From contig NZ_LUVZ01000001.1 in assembly GCF_001593385.1 (NCBI RefSeq), forward strand, positions 372,001-436,000: a stretch of 64,000 nucleotides of DNA, read 5' to 3'. The translations under genes were made by a program, and so were the position numbers. Under the pieces are notes generated by a model. The model made no database searches, was not told the DNA's origin, and worked only from the letters and a program-made list of their open reading frames with translations. The stretch is from Chryseobacterium cucumeris. Lineage in GTDB: Bacteria > Bacteroidota > Bacteroidia > Flavobacteriales > Weeksellaceae. Of this stretch, positions 1 to 8,687 are shown piece after piece (the stretch's first letter is position 1; each line of letters starts with the position of its first letter).

Positions 1-1408
1 AACTGATCGGAAACTCCATCGGTTTTAAATCTCCCACATTCACGACCCAAAGCTTATCTACTTTGTGTTCATAAGAAAGATTCATCTGTTCCCATACTCT
101 CTGGATGGGGCTTATGTTGATCCATTTTGAGTTTCTCGGGCCGCCGACATAATCGAAGTGGTAATAGATTCCATAGCCTCCTTTATGCAAAGGTTTCGAA
201 AGATCAGGGAGCTTTCTTACATTTCCCCAGTTATCATCACAGAACAGCAGGATCACATCATCCGGAACCCTCATTCCTTTATCATAATAGTCCTGAACTT
301 CTTTATACAATGCCCAGACCTGGGGTGTTTTCTCAGCCTTTTTTCCTGTAACATCAGCAATGATTTTACGCTGATCTTTTACAATTTTCTCCAGCAGAGA
401 AATATTAGTTCCTTCTCCCATTGCTTCGTCACCATCACCCCTCATCCCTACTGTAACAAGTTTTTCCCAGTTTTTGCTTCTTTCGAGTCCGGATTTCCAG
501 AATTTTTGTAAAACTTCTGCATTTTTAGCATAATCCCAGACATTCGGGAGGTTATTTTTTTTGATATACCTATGCCAGTCAGTTTGTGCCAAAGCCATAG
601 GTTCATGGTGAGAAGTTCCCATGACAATACCCATTTCATTGGCTAACGGCCCACTCAGAGGATCATCGTCATAGAATGCCTTTCCCCACATTGCCGGCCA
701 GATATAGTTTCCCTTAAGACGCAGGATCAGCTCAAAAACTTTCTCATAAAATTTACTGTTTACTCCGCCAAATGTTGCTCTGGCCCAGCCCCCGAGTGAA
801 GGTTCTTCATCGTTAAGGAAAATACCGCGATACTCTACAGCAGGCTCACCATCGGTATAGATTCCTTTTTTAAAGTATACATTATCTTTTTTCTCAACCG
901 GAACATCTGCCCAATAATACCATGGTGAAACACCTATCTGCTGAGACATTTCATAAATTCCGTAAATCGTTCCCCTTTTATCACTTCCTGCAATCACAAT
1001 GGCTTCAGAAACGCCCGGAAAAGAATCACTGACATTCTGAATGATATATTTTTCTCTTTTCCCTGTTAATGCTTTTCCATCCAGCTTTTTTTGACGAATT
1101 AAATTATCAATGGTCTTGCTTTTACCTGCTTCACCAATAATGATGATCATTCCGTTTACTCCAGGGTTTTGGGAAACCAGATTTGGCTGGACACCGGTTA
1201 CTTTTTGAAAATCAGATTGAAGATTCGCAACGGCCCGCAGAATTCCTTTATCTGAATCACTATCTGAAAAAAGCATCAAACCTGAATTACGCTCTTTCAA
1301 TACCATCGAATTTTCTGTCTTAGCAAAAGAAATAAATGGTTCGGTTGCTTTTACAAAAAATATAAACAACAACGTAAGAAACAGCGAAATGTTTTTTGTA
1401 AAATTCAT
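1..1408 (-). CDS. GH115 xylan alpha-1,2-glucuronidase (C-terminus beyond window)
   Basis: The reading frame opens at ATG 1408 and stays open to the window edge, giving about 469 N-terminal residues of a family that is usually over 800 residues long. A signal peptide (MNFTKNISLFLTLLLFIFF) comes first. An N-terminal alpha/beta domain follows, then GH115-typical blocks: SPWYYWADVPV, YRGIFLNDEEPSLGGWA, GNYIWPAMWG, MGTSHHEPM and VGMRGDGDEAM. GH115 enzymes remove (4-O-methyl)glucuronic acid from internal and terminal xylose units of xylan, in the periplasm or at the cell surface. The gene is the last one visible in the xylan locus, 17 bp after the SGNH esterase, and its product feeds the uxaC/uxuA pathway encoded upstream. 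Family assignment is firm; the C-terminal end cannot be seen. Confidence 0.9.
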   Translation of the reverse strand, partial: MNFTKNISLFLTLLFIFFVKATEPFISFAKTENSMVLKERNSGLMLFSDSDSDKGILRAVANLQSDFQKVTGVQPNLVSQNPGVNGMIIIIGEAGKSKTIDNLIRQKKLDGKALTGKREKYIIQNVSDSFPGVSEAIVIAGSDKRGTIYGIYEMSQQIGVSPWYYWADVPVEKKDNVYFKKGIYTDGEPAVEYRGIFLNDEEPSLGGWARATFGGVNSKFYEKVFELILRLKGNYIWPAMWGKAFYDDDPLSGPLANEMGIVMGTSHHEPMALAQTDWHRYIKKNNLPNVWDYAKNAEVLQKFWKSGLERSKNWEKLVTVGMRGDGDEAMGEGTNISLLEKIVKDQRKIIADVTGKKAEKTPQVWALYKEVQDYYDKGMRVPDDVILLFCDDNWGNVRKLPDLSKPLHKGGYGIYYHFDYVGGPRNSKWINISPIQRVWEQMNLSYEHKVDKLWVVNVGDLKPMEFPIS

Positions 1409-1425
1409 ACTATATCTTTTTGATT

Positions 1426-2646
1426 TTAATTTTTAAATAAGTTCAGATCCACAAATTCTCCCATTCTCCTGTAGCCGGCCTCATTGGGATGAAGAAAATC
1501 ATGATCGTGCATATCGTTTAAGATGACTTCCGGATTTTCACTTTGCATTTGTTTTGCAAAATCGATGACGGCATCAAACTTCCCGCTGTTTCTTATCCAT
1601 TCGTTTACTTTTTTCCAGGCCTCGATACGGAAAGGTTTGTCGTAGAATGACTTTCCAAAAGGAAGAATTGTTGCTCCGTACACTTTGATCCCTTTAGCAT
1701 GTGCCTTATCAATCATCACCTGGTAAGCGGCAATCAGTTCTTCTGTTCTTTTGGAGGCGTCTTCAGGATCTCTTGTTCCTCCCAGATCATTCACTCCTTC
1801 CAGAATAATAAGCCATTTTACGCCCTGCTGATTGAGGATGTTATAATCAAAACGGTCGAGTGCTGTAGGACCCAAACCGCCACGCACTACACAATTCCCA
1901 CCAATTCCGAAATTAAGGACACTTATATTCCTGGTAGAAGGATTAGCCAATAACCGCTGAGAAAAAATATCCGGCCAGCGATTCTGTCTGTTGGTTCCCG
2001 ATCCTCTTCCATCGGTAATGGAATTCCCCATAATAGCCGCCGCATACGAAGGTTCACCGGTCTTTACATCGATGTTAAAAAGCGAATACCAATGATCTGT
2101 TTTTACAGGATTTTTAAATACTGCAGCATTGGCCTGCCCACCTTTAACAATAAAAGAGGTTGTTCTTGACCCCGGATGTCCGGTGACAGATTGGGTTACT
2201 TTTGTATAGGAAATTGTAATAGCCAGTAACGAATTAGGCTTCAGGTTAAAGTTTACTTCATCAGAATAAATATCAGATCCGGGAGCAATTTTAAAACTGT
2301 TTTTCTTCTCAAACGTTAATGATCTGATGGTAGCTGCATCCACATTGCTGCTATCGGACGGCACAGCAATGGAAACCGCTTTTACCGCCAGACTATCCAT
2401 GGAATACTTGTTGGAAAAACGTAACCGTAATTTTTTCCCACCCACAGATACACGCACAATCTGACGCAGGGTGTTCCCCGAAAGCCCCGGTTCCGGTGGA
2501 AGATTCTTGGGTTCTACCAATTGGGGAGCCGTTGCCCAGGTAGTGAGCCACTGATCTTTGGATGACTGCTTTTCCAGACTCCGGGGGGAAGTGCAGGAAA
2601 CCAAAAATCCCGAAATGATAAAGATATATATGTTTTTGAAGCGCAT
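1426..2646 (-). CDS. SGNH/GDSL-family esterase lipoprotein, probable xylan de-O-acetylase
   Basis: A 406-residue protein with a lipoprotein signal (lipobox LVSC, lipidated Cys18). An N-terminal beta-rich domain of roughly residues 35-190 precedes an SGNH hydrolase domain. The four blocks are visible: GNSITDG (nucleophile Ser209), NFGIGGN (oxyanion Gly), EGVNDLGG (Asn286) and DFLHPNEAGY (Asp383, His386). SGNH enzymes with this two-domain layout act on esterified carbohydrates, and the position between GH115 and GH97 genes in a xylan locus suggests removal of acetyl groups from xylan or its oligomers. The exact CE family is not assigned and the substrate is inferred from context. It lies 25 bp downstream of the GH97 gene. 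Confidence 0.8.
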   Translation of the reverse strand: MRFKNIYIFIISGFLVSCTSPRSLEKQSSKDQWLTTWATAPQLVEPKNLPPEPGLSGNTLRQIVRVSVGGKKLRLRFSNKYSMDSLAVKAVSIAVPSDSSNVDAATIRSLTFEKKNSFKIAPGSDIYSDEVNFNLKPNSLLAITISYTKVTQSVTGHPGSRTTSFIVKGGQANAAVFKNPVKTDHWYSLFNIDVKTGEPSYAAAIMGNSITDGRGSGTNRQNRWPDIFSQRLLANPSTRNISVLNFGIGGNCVVRGGLGPTALDRFDYNILNQQGVKWLIILEGVNDLGGTRDPEDASKRTEELIAAYQVMIDKAHAKGIKVYGATILPFGKSFYDKPFRIEAWKKVNEWIRNSGKFDAVIDFAKQMQSENPEVILNDMHDHDFLHPNEAGYRRMGEFVDLNLFKN

Positions 2647-2671
2647 TTTTCCTGTTTTTCGTTATCAATCT

Positions 2672-4609
2672 TTAATTTCTTAGTACAAATCCTCCGTTCG
2701 GCTGAATTTCAATCGTAAAATCACCTTTTGCATTCACTTTTACTTCTTTTTCTGATGAATTTCCCTGCGCATCATCATTAATGAATCTAACTGTTTTCCC
2801 TGCAAACATCGGAAGCTTTATTTTCAGTTTTTGGGATTGCTTCTCAGCATTTACACCAGCCACATACCATTGATCCGCATGTCTTCTCGCAACCACGGCA
2901 TACTTCCCGGGATAGCCGTCTATGAAGACTGTTTCATCCCAAAGTGTCGGAACTTCTTTCATAAAGCTGAGCTGAAATTCCGGAGCATCGGTCAGATTAT
3001 TCGGCATGATGCCAAACATCTGAACGGGATTCTGAAACAGGACTGCTGTAGCCAGCTGAAAGCCATCTGTGGTATGCCTTTTATTTTTATCCCTGTTGGA
3101 TTTTGTTAAATATTTGTTGAGGAAAGTTCCGCCAAACTCCATGCTTCCCACTGTATTTCTGATGAAAGGATGAAGTGTGGCAAAAAAAGCTTCCTGTTTC
3201 CGTACATCTTCTGAGAAATAAAGCATTTCTGAGGCAAGAACGGCTTCGCTTCCTGCATAATTCGGGTACATTACTTCCCAGCCTCTCGGTAAAGTAGCTC
3301 CATGGAAAATAATGGTTAGTCCAAAATCATTGGCATCTGACAGAATATCTTCGTAAAGACGCATGGTTTCCTGTTTGTCTCCTCCGAAGAAATCCACTTT
3401 CAGTCCTTTTACGCCTGCTTCTTTCAGCCATTTCATTTCTTTTTTCCGTTCAATGGATGAGCTCATTTTATTTCTAGGTCCCATCGGTGCATCATTCGCA
3501 GCACCGTTGGAATTATACCAGAGTAATACCCCGACATTTTTAGATTTTGCATATTGAATAAGCTCTTTCATGCGGTCTTTTCCTATGTTTTTATCCCAAA
3601 GCGCATCCATAAGAATAAACTGATATTTCAGTGCAGCAGCAAGGTCTATAAATTTCACCTGATCATCATAATTCATACTGTTATCCTGCCACAGAATCCA
3701 GCTCCAGGTAGATTTTCCGAACTGATACTCCTGTGAAGGCTCATACATCGGATCTACCACATCAAAAGGAATTGTGGTCTCCACAACAGGTTTTAAAGAA
3801 TTCCCCACTGTAATTGTTCTCCACGGTGTCTTTCCGGGAAGAGAAACGGCTGCTCCGGTACTTCCGAAACCGTTATTTTCAGCAATGCTCGGATATGCTA
3901 CTTTGTAAAGGCTTTTTTCTGCTGTGGTTTCAAGGTGTGAGGCACAATATGTACTGTTCACTCCTGTCTCAGAAAGTAATACCCAGCCTTCATTTCCGAT
4001 ATGGAACAGACCCGGGAAAACGTATCCATAATCGGATGGTATTCCCAGCTCAGCATCAGCTTTATAACCACTTTCATAACTTGGCGCTGTACGGGCAAAT
4101 CCCGTCATCGGCTTCATCATAGGTGAAAGAAAAGTAGTAGTCTGTGACGGAAATCTGTACCCTGTATTTTCTGACTGTACCACAACACTCAGCCGTTCTT
4201 TCATTGGTGGAATATTATAACGGAAAGCAATATTGTTGTTGCTCACCTGAAATTCAATGCTTATTTGATGCTGATCTGTATTTATGAAATTAACGGTTAA
4301 AGTATTCGCATTATAATGAACCTCAGATTTTTTGATTTTTTCGTTCGTATATTTTTTAGAAATGATATCTTTTTTGCTGTCCAAAAATTTCAGATTCTTT
4401 GAAAAGTCGGACTCATTGGTTACCAAACCCAGCGGGGATTTTTCAAGCATTGCTTTTCCCTGAAGGATAACATTATATGATGCTTTTCCCTCTTCTGAAA
4501 AAACATGAAGCTTCAGTTGTCCATCCGGACTTGCAATCTCTGCTACCTGCGCAAAGCTTTTGCTGATCAGGAATAAACTGAATACAATATATAAAACTTT
4601 TTTTCTCAT
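2672..4609 (-). CDS. GH97 glycoside hydrolase, retaining (alpha-galactosidase-like) type
   Basis: A 645-residue secreted protein with signal peptide MRKKVLYIVFSLFLISKSFA. It has the three-part GH97 layout: N-terminal beta-supersandwich, a TIM barrel starting around residue 290 (FGKSTWSWILWQDNSMNYDDQ), and a C-terminal beta domain. In GH97 the retaining members carry an Asp nucleophile where the inverting SusB type has Gly. Here Asp406 sits in GLKVDFFGGDKQ, so a retaining mechanism on alpha-galactosides or similar alpha-linked side chains is likely. Glu461 in VLASEMLYF is a plausible acid/base. Some plant glucuronoxylans carry galactosyl caps on the glucuronic acid, which would explain a GH97 beside a GH115, but that link is inference. 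Only 2 bp separate it from the upstream GH43 gene. Confidence 0.88.
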   Translation of the reverse strand: MRKKVLYIVFSLFLISKSFAQVAEIASPDGQLKLHVFSEEGKASYNVILQGKAMLEKSPLGLVTNESDFSKNLKFLDSKKDIISKKYTNEKIKKSEVHYNANTLTVNFINTDQHQISIEFQVSNNNIAFRYNIPPMKERLSVVVQSENTGYRFPSQTTTFLSPMMKPMTGFARTAPSYESGYKADAELGIPSDYGYVFPGLFHIGNEGWVLLSETGVNSTYCASHLETTAEKSLYKVAYPSIAENNGFGSTGAAVSLPGKTPWRTITVGNSLKPVVETTIPFDVVDPMYEPSQEYQFGKSTWSWILWQDNSMNYDDQVKFIDLAAALKYQFILMDALWDKNIGKDRMKELIQYAKSKNVGVLLWYNSNGAANDAPMGPRNKMSSSIERKKEMKWLKEAGVKGLKVDFFGGDKQETMRLYEDILSDANDFGLTIIFHGATLPRGWEVMYPNYAGSEAVLASEMLYFSEDVRKQEAFFATLHPFIRNTVGSMEFGGTFLNKYLTKSNRDKNKRHTTDGFQLATAVLFQNPVQMFGIMPNNLTDAPEFQLSFMKEVPTLWDETVFIDGYPGKYAVVARRHADQWYVAGVNAEKQSQKLKIKLPMFAGKTVRFINDDAQGNSSEKEVKVNAKGDFTIEIQPNGGFVLRN

Positions 4610-4611
4610 AA

Positions 4612-5988
4612 TTAATTATTTTCAAGAAAGGTCCAGTAATCGAAATACATAATATCTGTTGAGGCTTTTCCATTGAATACAAAATACAGATCATGAATGC
4701 CGGTAATTTTTTCAGTCAACTGAACTTTTACGGTTTCCCAGCGGTCATCACCGCCCGTCAGCGGAACCTTTACCGTTGCAGCAACCGGTCCGTTCACAGC
4801 ATCCAAATGAATGGTCATTGTGACGTCACTGTTATGGGTAGTTCCGACCCTTGCAGAAAAAGAACTAGCTCCTTTTTTCCGGAAATCAACGTTCTTTACA
4901 CTGGTATACGCTCCATTTTTCTTTGCTTTGATGAAAACACCAACCTCTTTATTCTGATAGGATTTTACATTTTCCGACCAGGCAATCATTTCTGCCTGAT
5001 TGAATGAATAAGGATTAACTGTTGCGATAGCTTTTGTAATTCCGTTAGTCATTTTAAATGGCGAAATGGATCCGTCTTTATTGAAGGTAAGCTCTTCCAG
5101 ACTTACTGATCTTGTAAACCCGCTTCCGCCCGGCAATGCACCATTGTGATAAAAGAAATAGGTTTTCCCCCGGAAATCAATAACACCGGGATGATTGGTG
5201 AATGATTTCCCTTCCGTAGGCATAACAATTCCTCCATATTTCCAGGGTCCCTGTGCTGTTTTACCTGTAGAATAGCCTATGAATTCAGGAAGCGGACCAC
5301 CTGGCCAGAAAAGATAATACAGGTTTTTCCTTTTGTACAGCCACGGGCCTTCTTCGTATTTTGTGGGTCTTTCCGGGTTAGGTTTTCCGTCCCTTTTTCC
5401 AAATGATTCTTCGGTCATCGGAACTTCTATAATATTTCCGGAATAGGAGATCATATCTTCATTCAGCTTTACGTATTTTAATTTAGGATTTCCCCAATAC
5501 ATATGAGCCTGTCCGTCATCATCCACAAAAACGGTGGGATCAATATCTCCCCATTCGCTCTGAACAAGAGGTTTTCCCAGCGGATCATGAAAAGGCCCCA
5601 ACGGACTGTCGCCAACGGCAACCCCTATAGCACCTTTGTCATTGGCTTTCGACCACATCGGAACGTATAAAAAAAACTTTCCGTTTCTTTCTACGCATTG
5701 TGCGGCCCAGGCATCGCGTTTTGCCCAGTCGAAATCTTTATAGGAAAGAATTGTTCCGTGATCAGTCCAGTTCACCATATCGTTGGTGGAATACACTTTC
5801 CAGTCGTTCATGGTAAACCAGGTGGAGTCATCCTCATCATGGGTAGTGTACACATACAGCCTGTCATTGTACACCATTGGTGCCGGGTCTGCAGTGTAAT
5901 TGGTCTGAATAATAGGGTTCTGCGCAGTTCCCATTGAAAATAAACCTATCAGCGAAATGAAACTTATATGTATTGTACGGATATTCAT
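4612..5988 (-). CDS. GH43 arabinofuranosidase/xylosidase with C-terminal CBM6
   Basis: A 458-residue secreted protein with signal peptide ending near MGTAQ. A five-bladed GH43 propeller fills about residues 25-320. The three acidic catalytic positions are visible: Asp34 (TADPAPMV, base), Asp150 ([13 protein letters not shown], pKa modulator) and Glu213 (YEEGPWLY, acid). Residues from about 330 to the end look like a CBM6 beta-sandwich ([11 protein letters not shown] ... [10 protein letters not shown]). This combination is typical of arabinoxylan arabinofuranohydrolases, which remove arabinose from xylan. It is the first of three GH43 genes in the locus, with translational spacing to GH97 of 2 bp. 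The exact specificity (arabinose or xylose) cannot be read from sequence. Confidence 0.88.
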   Translation of the reverse strand: MNIRTIHISFISLIGLFSMGTAQNPIIQTNYTADPAPMVYNDRLYVYTTHDEDDSTWFTMNDWKVYSTNDMVNWTDHGTILSYKDFDWAKRDAWAAQCVERNGKFFLYVPMWSKANDKGAIGVAVGDSPLGPFHDPLGKPLVQSEWGDIDPTVFVDDDGQAHMYWGNPKLKYVKLNEDMISYSGNIIEVPMTEESFGKRDGKPNPERPTKYEEGPWLYKRKNLYYLFWPGGPLPEFIGYSTGKTAQGPWKYGGIVMPTEGKSFTNHPGVIDFRGKTYFFYHNGALPGGSGFTRSVSLEELTFNKDGSISPFKMTNGITKAIATVNPYSFNQAEMIAWSENVKSYQNKEVGVFIKAKKNGAYTSVKNVDFRKKGASSFSARVGTTHNSDVTMTIHLDAVNGPVAATVKVPLTGGDDRWETVKVQLTEKITGIHDLYFVFNGKASTDIMYFDYWTFLENN

Positions 5989-6020
5989 AGAAATTTGGAT
6001 TTAAAAGCTTAATCCTGTAT

Positions 6021-6893
6021 TTATTGTGACTTCAGAATACGATTGACTTCTTCCTGATTGACAGGTTTGAAAAGCAACTGTGAGAACAGATACAGATCAT
6101 TTTTCCACACTTTGAAATCGTGACCGCCCGGTTCTATATAAAAAATATGGGGAATTTTATTGTCTGTAAGATAGTCACTCGTTCTTTTACTGAAAGGCAT
6201 TAGCCTGTCCTGGTCTCCGCATGAGATCCAGAGAAGTTGTAAATCTTTAGCTTTGGATGGATCCGGGAGAAGAACTTGAGGTTCTTTTGTATTTGGAGCT
6301 GCGGAAAAGGCTCCCACCCATGCGAACTTATCGATATTTCCCAGTCCGAAATTCAGGGTCTGTCCACCACCCATGGAAAGTCCGGCAATCGCTCTGTCAG
6401 TTCTGTTTTTTTTAATAGGATATTTTTTTTCTACAAAGGGAATCAGATCATTCAGCAGGTCTTTTTCAAAGGTTGCAAAAGCTTCTACTTTATCCTTTGC
6501 CATGATGTCTCCGGTTGCCCTGTCATCCTTCATCGCCCGGCCGTTGGGAAGTACAACGATCATGGGAGAAAGTTTTCCTTTGGCATAGAGATTATCTAAA
6601 ATAATTTGCGGAGTTCCATTTTTAAACCACTCTTTTTCATCTCCTCCAATACCGTGTAGCAGATATAGAACGGGATATTGAGCACCTTTTTTATATCCGG
6701 GAGGCGTATATACCAAAGCTTTACGTGTAGTTCCAACCGTTGCCGAAGAATACTGTATAGTATCAATTTTTCCGTGTGGAATTTCCTTTTTTTCTGTATC
6801 GAAATCCTGTGGTACTTTTTTATCAAAAACCTGTGCAGAAATAAAAACTCCTGACAGCATGAAACCTAATGCTAATACAACTGACTTATTCAT
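6021..6893 (-). CDS. CE1-family esterase (acetylxylan or feruloyl esterase)
   Basis: I prefer the ATG at 6893, which gives 290 residues and a clean signal peptide (MNKSVVLALGFMLSGVFISA); an upstream in-frame start at 6917 only adds MLKLQIKI. The alpha/beta hydrolase fold is of the esterase D/CE1 type: LLHGIGGDEKEW oxyanion region, GLSMGGG with nucleophile Ser173, acid Asp227 or Asp229 in SCGDQD, and His258 in EPGGHDFKVW. CE1 enzymes remove acetyl or feruloyl groups from xylan. It probably works in the periplasm with the GH43 enzymes beside it. The choice between acetyl and feruloyl esterase is open. Confidence 0.85.
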   Translation of the reverse strand: MNKSVVLALGFMLSGVFISAQVFDKKVPQDFDTEKKEIPHGKIDTIQYSSATVGTTRKALVYTPPGYKKGAQYPVLYLLHGIGGDEKEWFKNGTPQIILDNLYAKGKLSPMIVVLPNGRAMKDDRATGDIMAKDKVEAFATFEKDLLNDLIPFVEKKYPIKKNRTDRAIAGLSMGGGQTLNFGLGNIDKFAWVGAFSAAPNTKEPQVLLPDPSKAKDLQLLWISCGDQDRLMPFSKRTSDYLTDNKIPHIFYIEPGGHDFKVWKNDLYLFSQLLFKPVNQEEVNRILKSQ

Positions 6894-6935
6894 GATTTTT
6901 ATTTGTAGTTTTAACACTTATTATTTCAGTTAAAA

Positions 6936-6954
6936 AAATAATAGCGTATTATTT
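6936..6954 (-). terminator. AT-rich hairpin between GH43 and CE1 genes, weak terminator candidate
   Basis: AAATAATA and TATTATTT form an 8-bp perfect stem around a GCG loop. On the minus strand it is followed by a run of T. It stands between the stop of the GH43 gene at 6994 and the esterase start at 6893. The stem has no G:C pair outside the loop, so it is weak and may only reduce read-through. Confidence 0.3.
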
Positions 6955-6993
6955 CTTTGCTTATTTATCACACATTTTCTTTGCTTCTGCTTA

Positions 6994-8601
6994 TTATTTT
7001 CCAGTTTCATTGATCCTAAAAAAATCCACATCTACGAAACCTCCGGTATTTTTAGTGGCATAATTGAAAACTGCGAATTTGGATCCCATAAAAAATCTCC
7101 GGTAATCAAAGATCATTTTGTAGTCTTTTGCAATTTCGGTCCATTTCTTCTGATCGGTACTGTAATAAAAGTCTGCAAGATCTTTCCCGAGGTTAAAATC
7201 AGCATCAATACGGAGAAAAACCTTATCCGAATTGAGAGGAATCCGTTTTTTTTCTTCTTTTTTAACTCCAGTAATGGCTTTTGTCTTATTGTCCAGGCTC
7301 ACTTCGTTGGTTGAAAAAACAATGAATTTTTCTTCACCCTCCTTCACTACTGACAATATCCCGGAATCCCCGTTGAAGGCGCTGAAACCCGCTACATCTC
7401 CATCTTTCATTCCTTTAAGGTCCATTGCGATAACTGCTGAAGAGGTTGGACCTTCCATTCTCTGGGTTAAAGTGTTGGGTGCCGCGTACAGATTGTCCAC
7501 GACTCTGCTGGTTTTCAGTCTCAGAAAGCCTTTTCTTTCGGATAAAGACCAGGCTTCATTCACCGGATTATGATTCCATTGCCACTGGATTTTCATTGTT
7601 TTATCAGAGAACTCATCGCTTTCTACAAGATGATTTTTTGCTTTGAATAGCGGAAGCGGAACTTCTCCCTTCAGAGGAACTTTTCCGTTATCTCCCAGTA
7701 CCGGCCAGTCATTTTCCCATTGTACGGGAAGCAGCAGCGGAACACGTCCTACTCCATTTCTGTCCTGAAAAATAAGAGAATACCAGTTTCCGTTTTTATC
7801 ATCAATCAAAGCGCCCTGACCTGCGTAAGAGAACCCTAAAAAATTGTCTTCCAAAACGACTTTTTTCTCGTAAGGGCCTATCACTTTATCTGCTCTGTAG
7901 ACGATCTGGCGGCGTTTTCCGTTTTTGGGCCAGGATATCATCATCATATAATATTTTCCGTTTCTTTTGATGATCTGGTTTCCTTCCAGAAGTCCGGTTT
8001 CCGAAGCATCTTTCTGAAATACCTCAGTTCCATCCGGATTTCCGATCACTTCTTTAAAATCGGGGCTCAGTTCAAAAACTTTGTTGGAAGTGAAAATATA
8101 TATTCTGTTATCGTCATCAAAAAACAGTGAAGCATCATGAAAATGCCGTGTTCTGGTGATCAGCTTCCATTTTCCTTTTTCAGGATCATCAGTCACATAG
8201 AAATAAGATTTGAAAGGTTCATCATTTGGAGAGAATAAAACGTAATATTCTCCTTTATGATAACGGATTGAAGAAGCCCATTGACCTCTACCGTAAACGG
8301 TTCCGTTCAATAAATCATATTTCGAGTTGTCATTCAAAGTATCGAAGACATAACCAGACATTTCCCAATGTACCAGATCCCTGGAATGCATTACCGGAGC
8401 TCCCGGCATCAGATGCATGGTGGTACTGATCAGGTAAAAATCGTTTCCGTTTCTGGTAATGGATAAATCCGGTGCATCTGCCCAGATGATGGGATTGGTA
8501 AATGCAGTACTCTGTTTTCCGGAAGGATTTACCTGGGCTGAAAGAAGATTCAGCCCGATAAATCCCAATAAAGAAACTATATAAGATTTTTTGATTTTCA
8601 A
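6994..8601 (-). CDS. GH43 beta-xylosidase/arabinofuranosidase with C-terminal ConA-like domain
   Basis: A 535-residue secreted protein (signal peptide MKIKKSYIVSLLGFIGLNLLSAQ). The GH43 propeller starts with NPIIWADAPDLSI (base Asp45), continues with FHDASLFFDDDN (Asp pair) and has the acid Glu in TGLLEGNQI. This resembles the subfamily 12 type of beta-xylosidase. Residues from about 330 on (HLVESDEFSDKTMKIQWQWNHNP ... GGFVDVDFFRI) form the beta-xylosidase C-terminal concanavalin-like sandwich, which closes the active site and favours short xylo-oligosaccharides. Sequence and domain layout differ clearly from the other two GH43 proteins of the locus, so the three are not recent duplicates. 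Subfamily number is my inference. Confidence 0.88.
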   Translation of the reverse strand: MKIKKSYIVSLLGFIGLNLLSAQVNPSGKQSTAFTNPIIWADAPDLSITRNGNDFYLISTTMHLMPGAPVMHSRDLVHWEMSGYVFDTLNDNSKYDLLNGTVYGRGQWASSIRYHKGEYYVLFSPNDEPFKSYFYVTDDPEKGKWKLITRTRHFHDASLFFDDDNRIYIFTSNKVFELSPDFKEVIGNPDGTEVFQKDASETGLLEGNQIIKRNGKYYMMMISWPKNGKRRQIVYRADKVIGPYEKKVVLEDNFLGFSYAGQGALIDDKNGNWYSLIFQDRNGVGRVPLLLPVQWENDWPVLGDNGKVPLKGEVPLPLFKAKNHLVESDEFSDKTMKIQWQWNHNPVNEAWSLSERKGFLRLKTSRVVDNLYAAPNTLTQRMEGPTSSAVIAMDLKGMKDGDVAGFSAFNGDSGILSVVKEGEEKFIVFSTNEVSLDNKTKAITGVKKEEKKRIPLNSDKVFLRIDADFNLGKDLADFYYSTDQKKWTEIAKDYKMIFDYRRFFMGSKFAVFNYATKNTGGFVDVDFFRINETGK

Positions 8602-8648
8602 GGTTTTGATATTTTGGTTCGATTTAATTCTTTACAATCTTAAAAGGA

Positions 8649-8674
8649 ACACTTCGACAAGCTCAGTGTGACAT
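8649..8674. repeat. Short dispersed repeat copy with ACACT/AGTGT arms
   Basis: The sequence around CACTTCGACAAGCTCAGTG lies alone in an 86-bp gap between two GH43 genes. It has 5-bp inverted arms (ACACT 8649-8653, AGTGT 8665-8669). From general knowledge, near-identical words are scattered between genes in many flavobacterial genomes, so I take it as a copy of a small intergenic repeat. Only this one copy is inside the window. Confidence 0.4.
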
Positions 8675-8687
8675 TGCTAATACTAAC

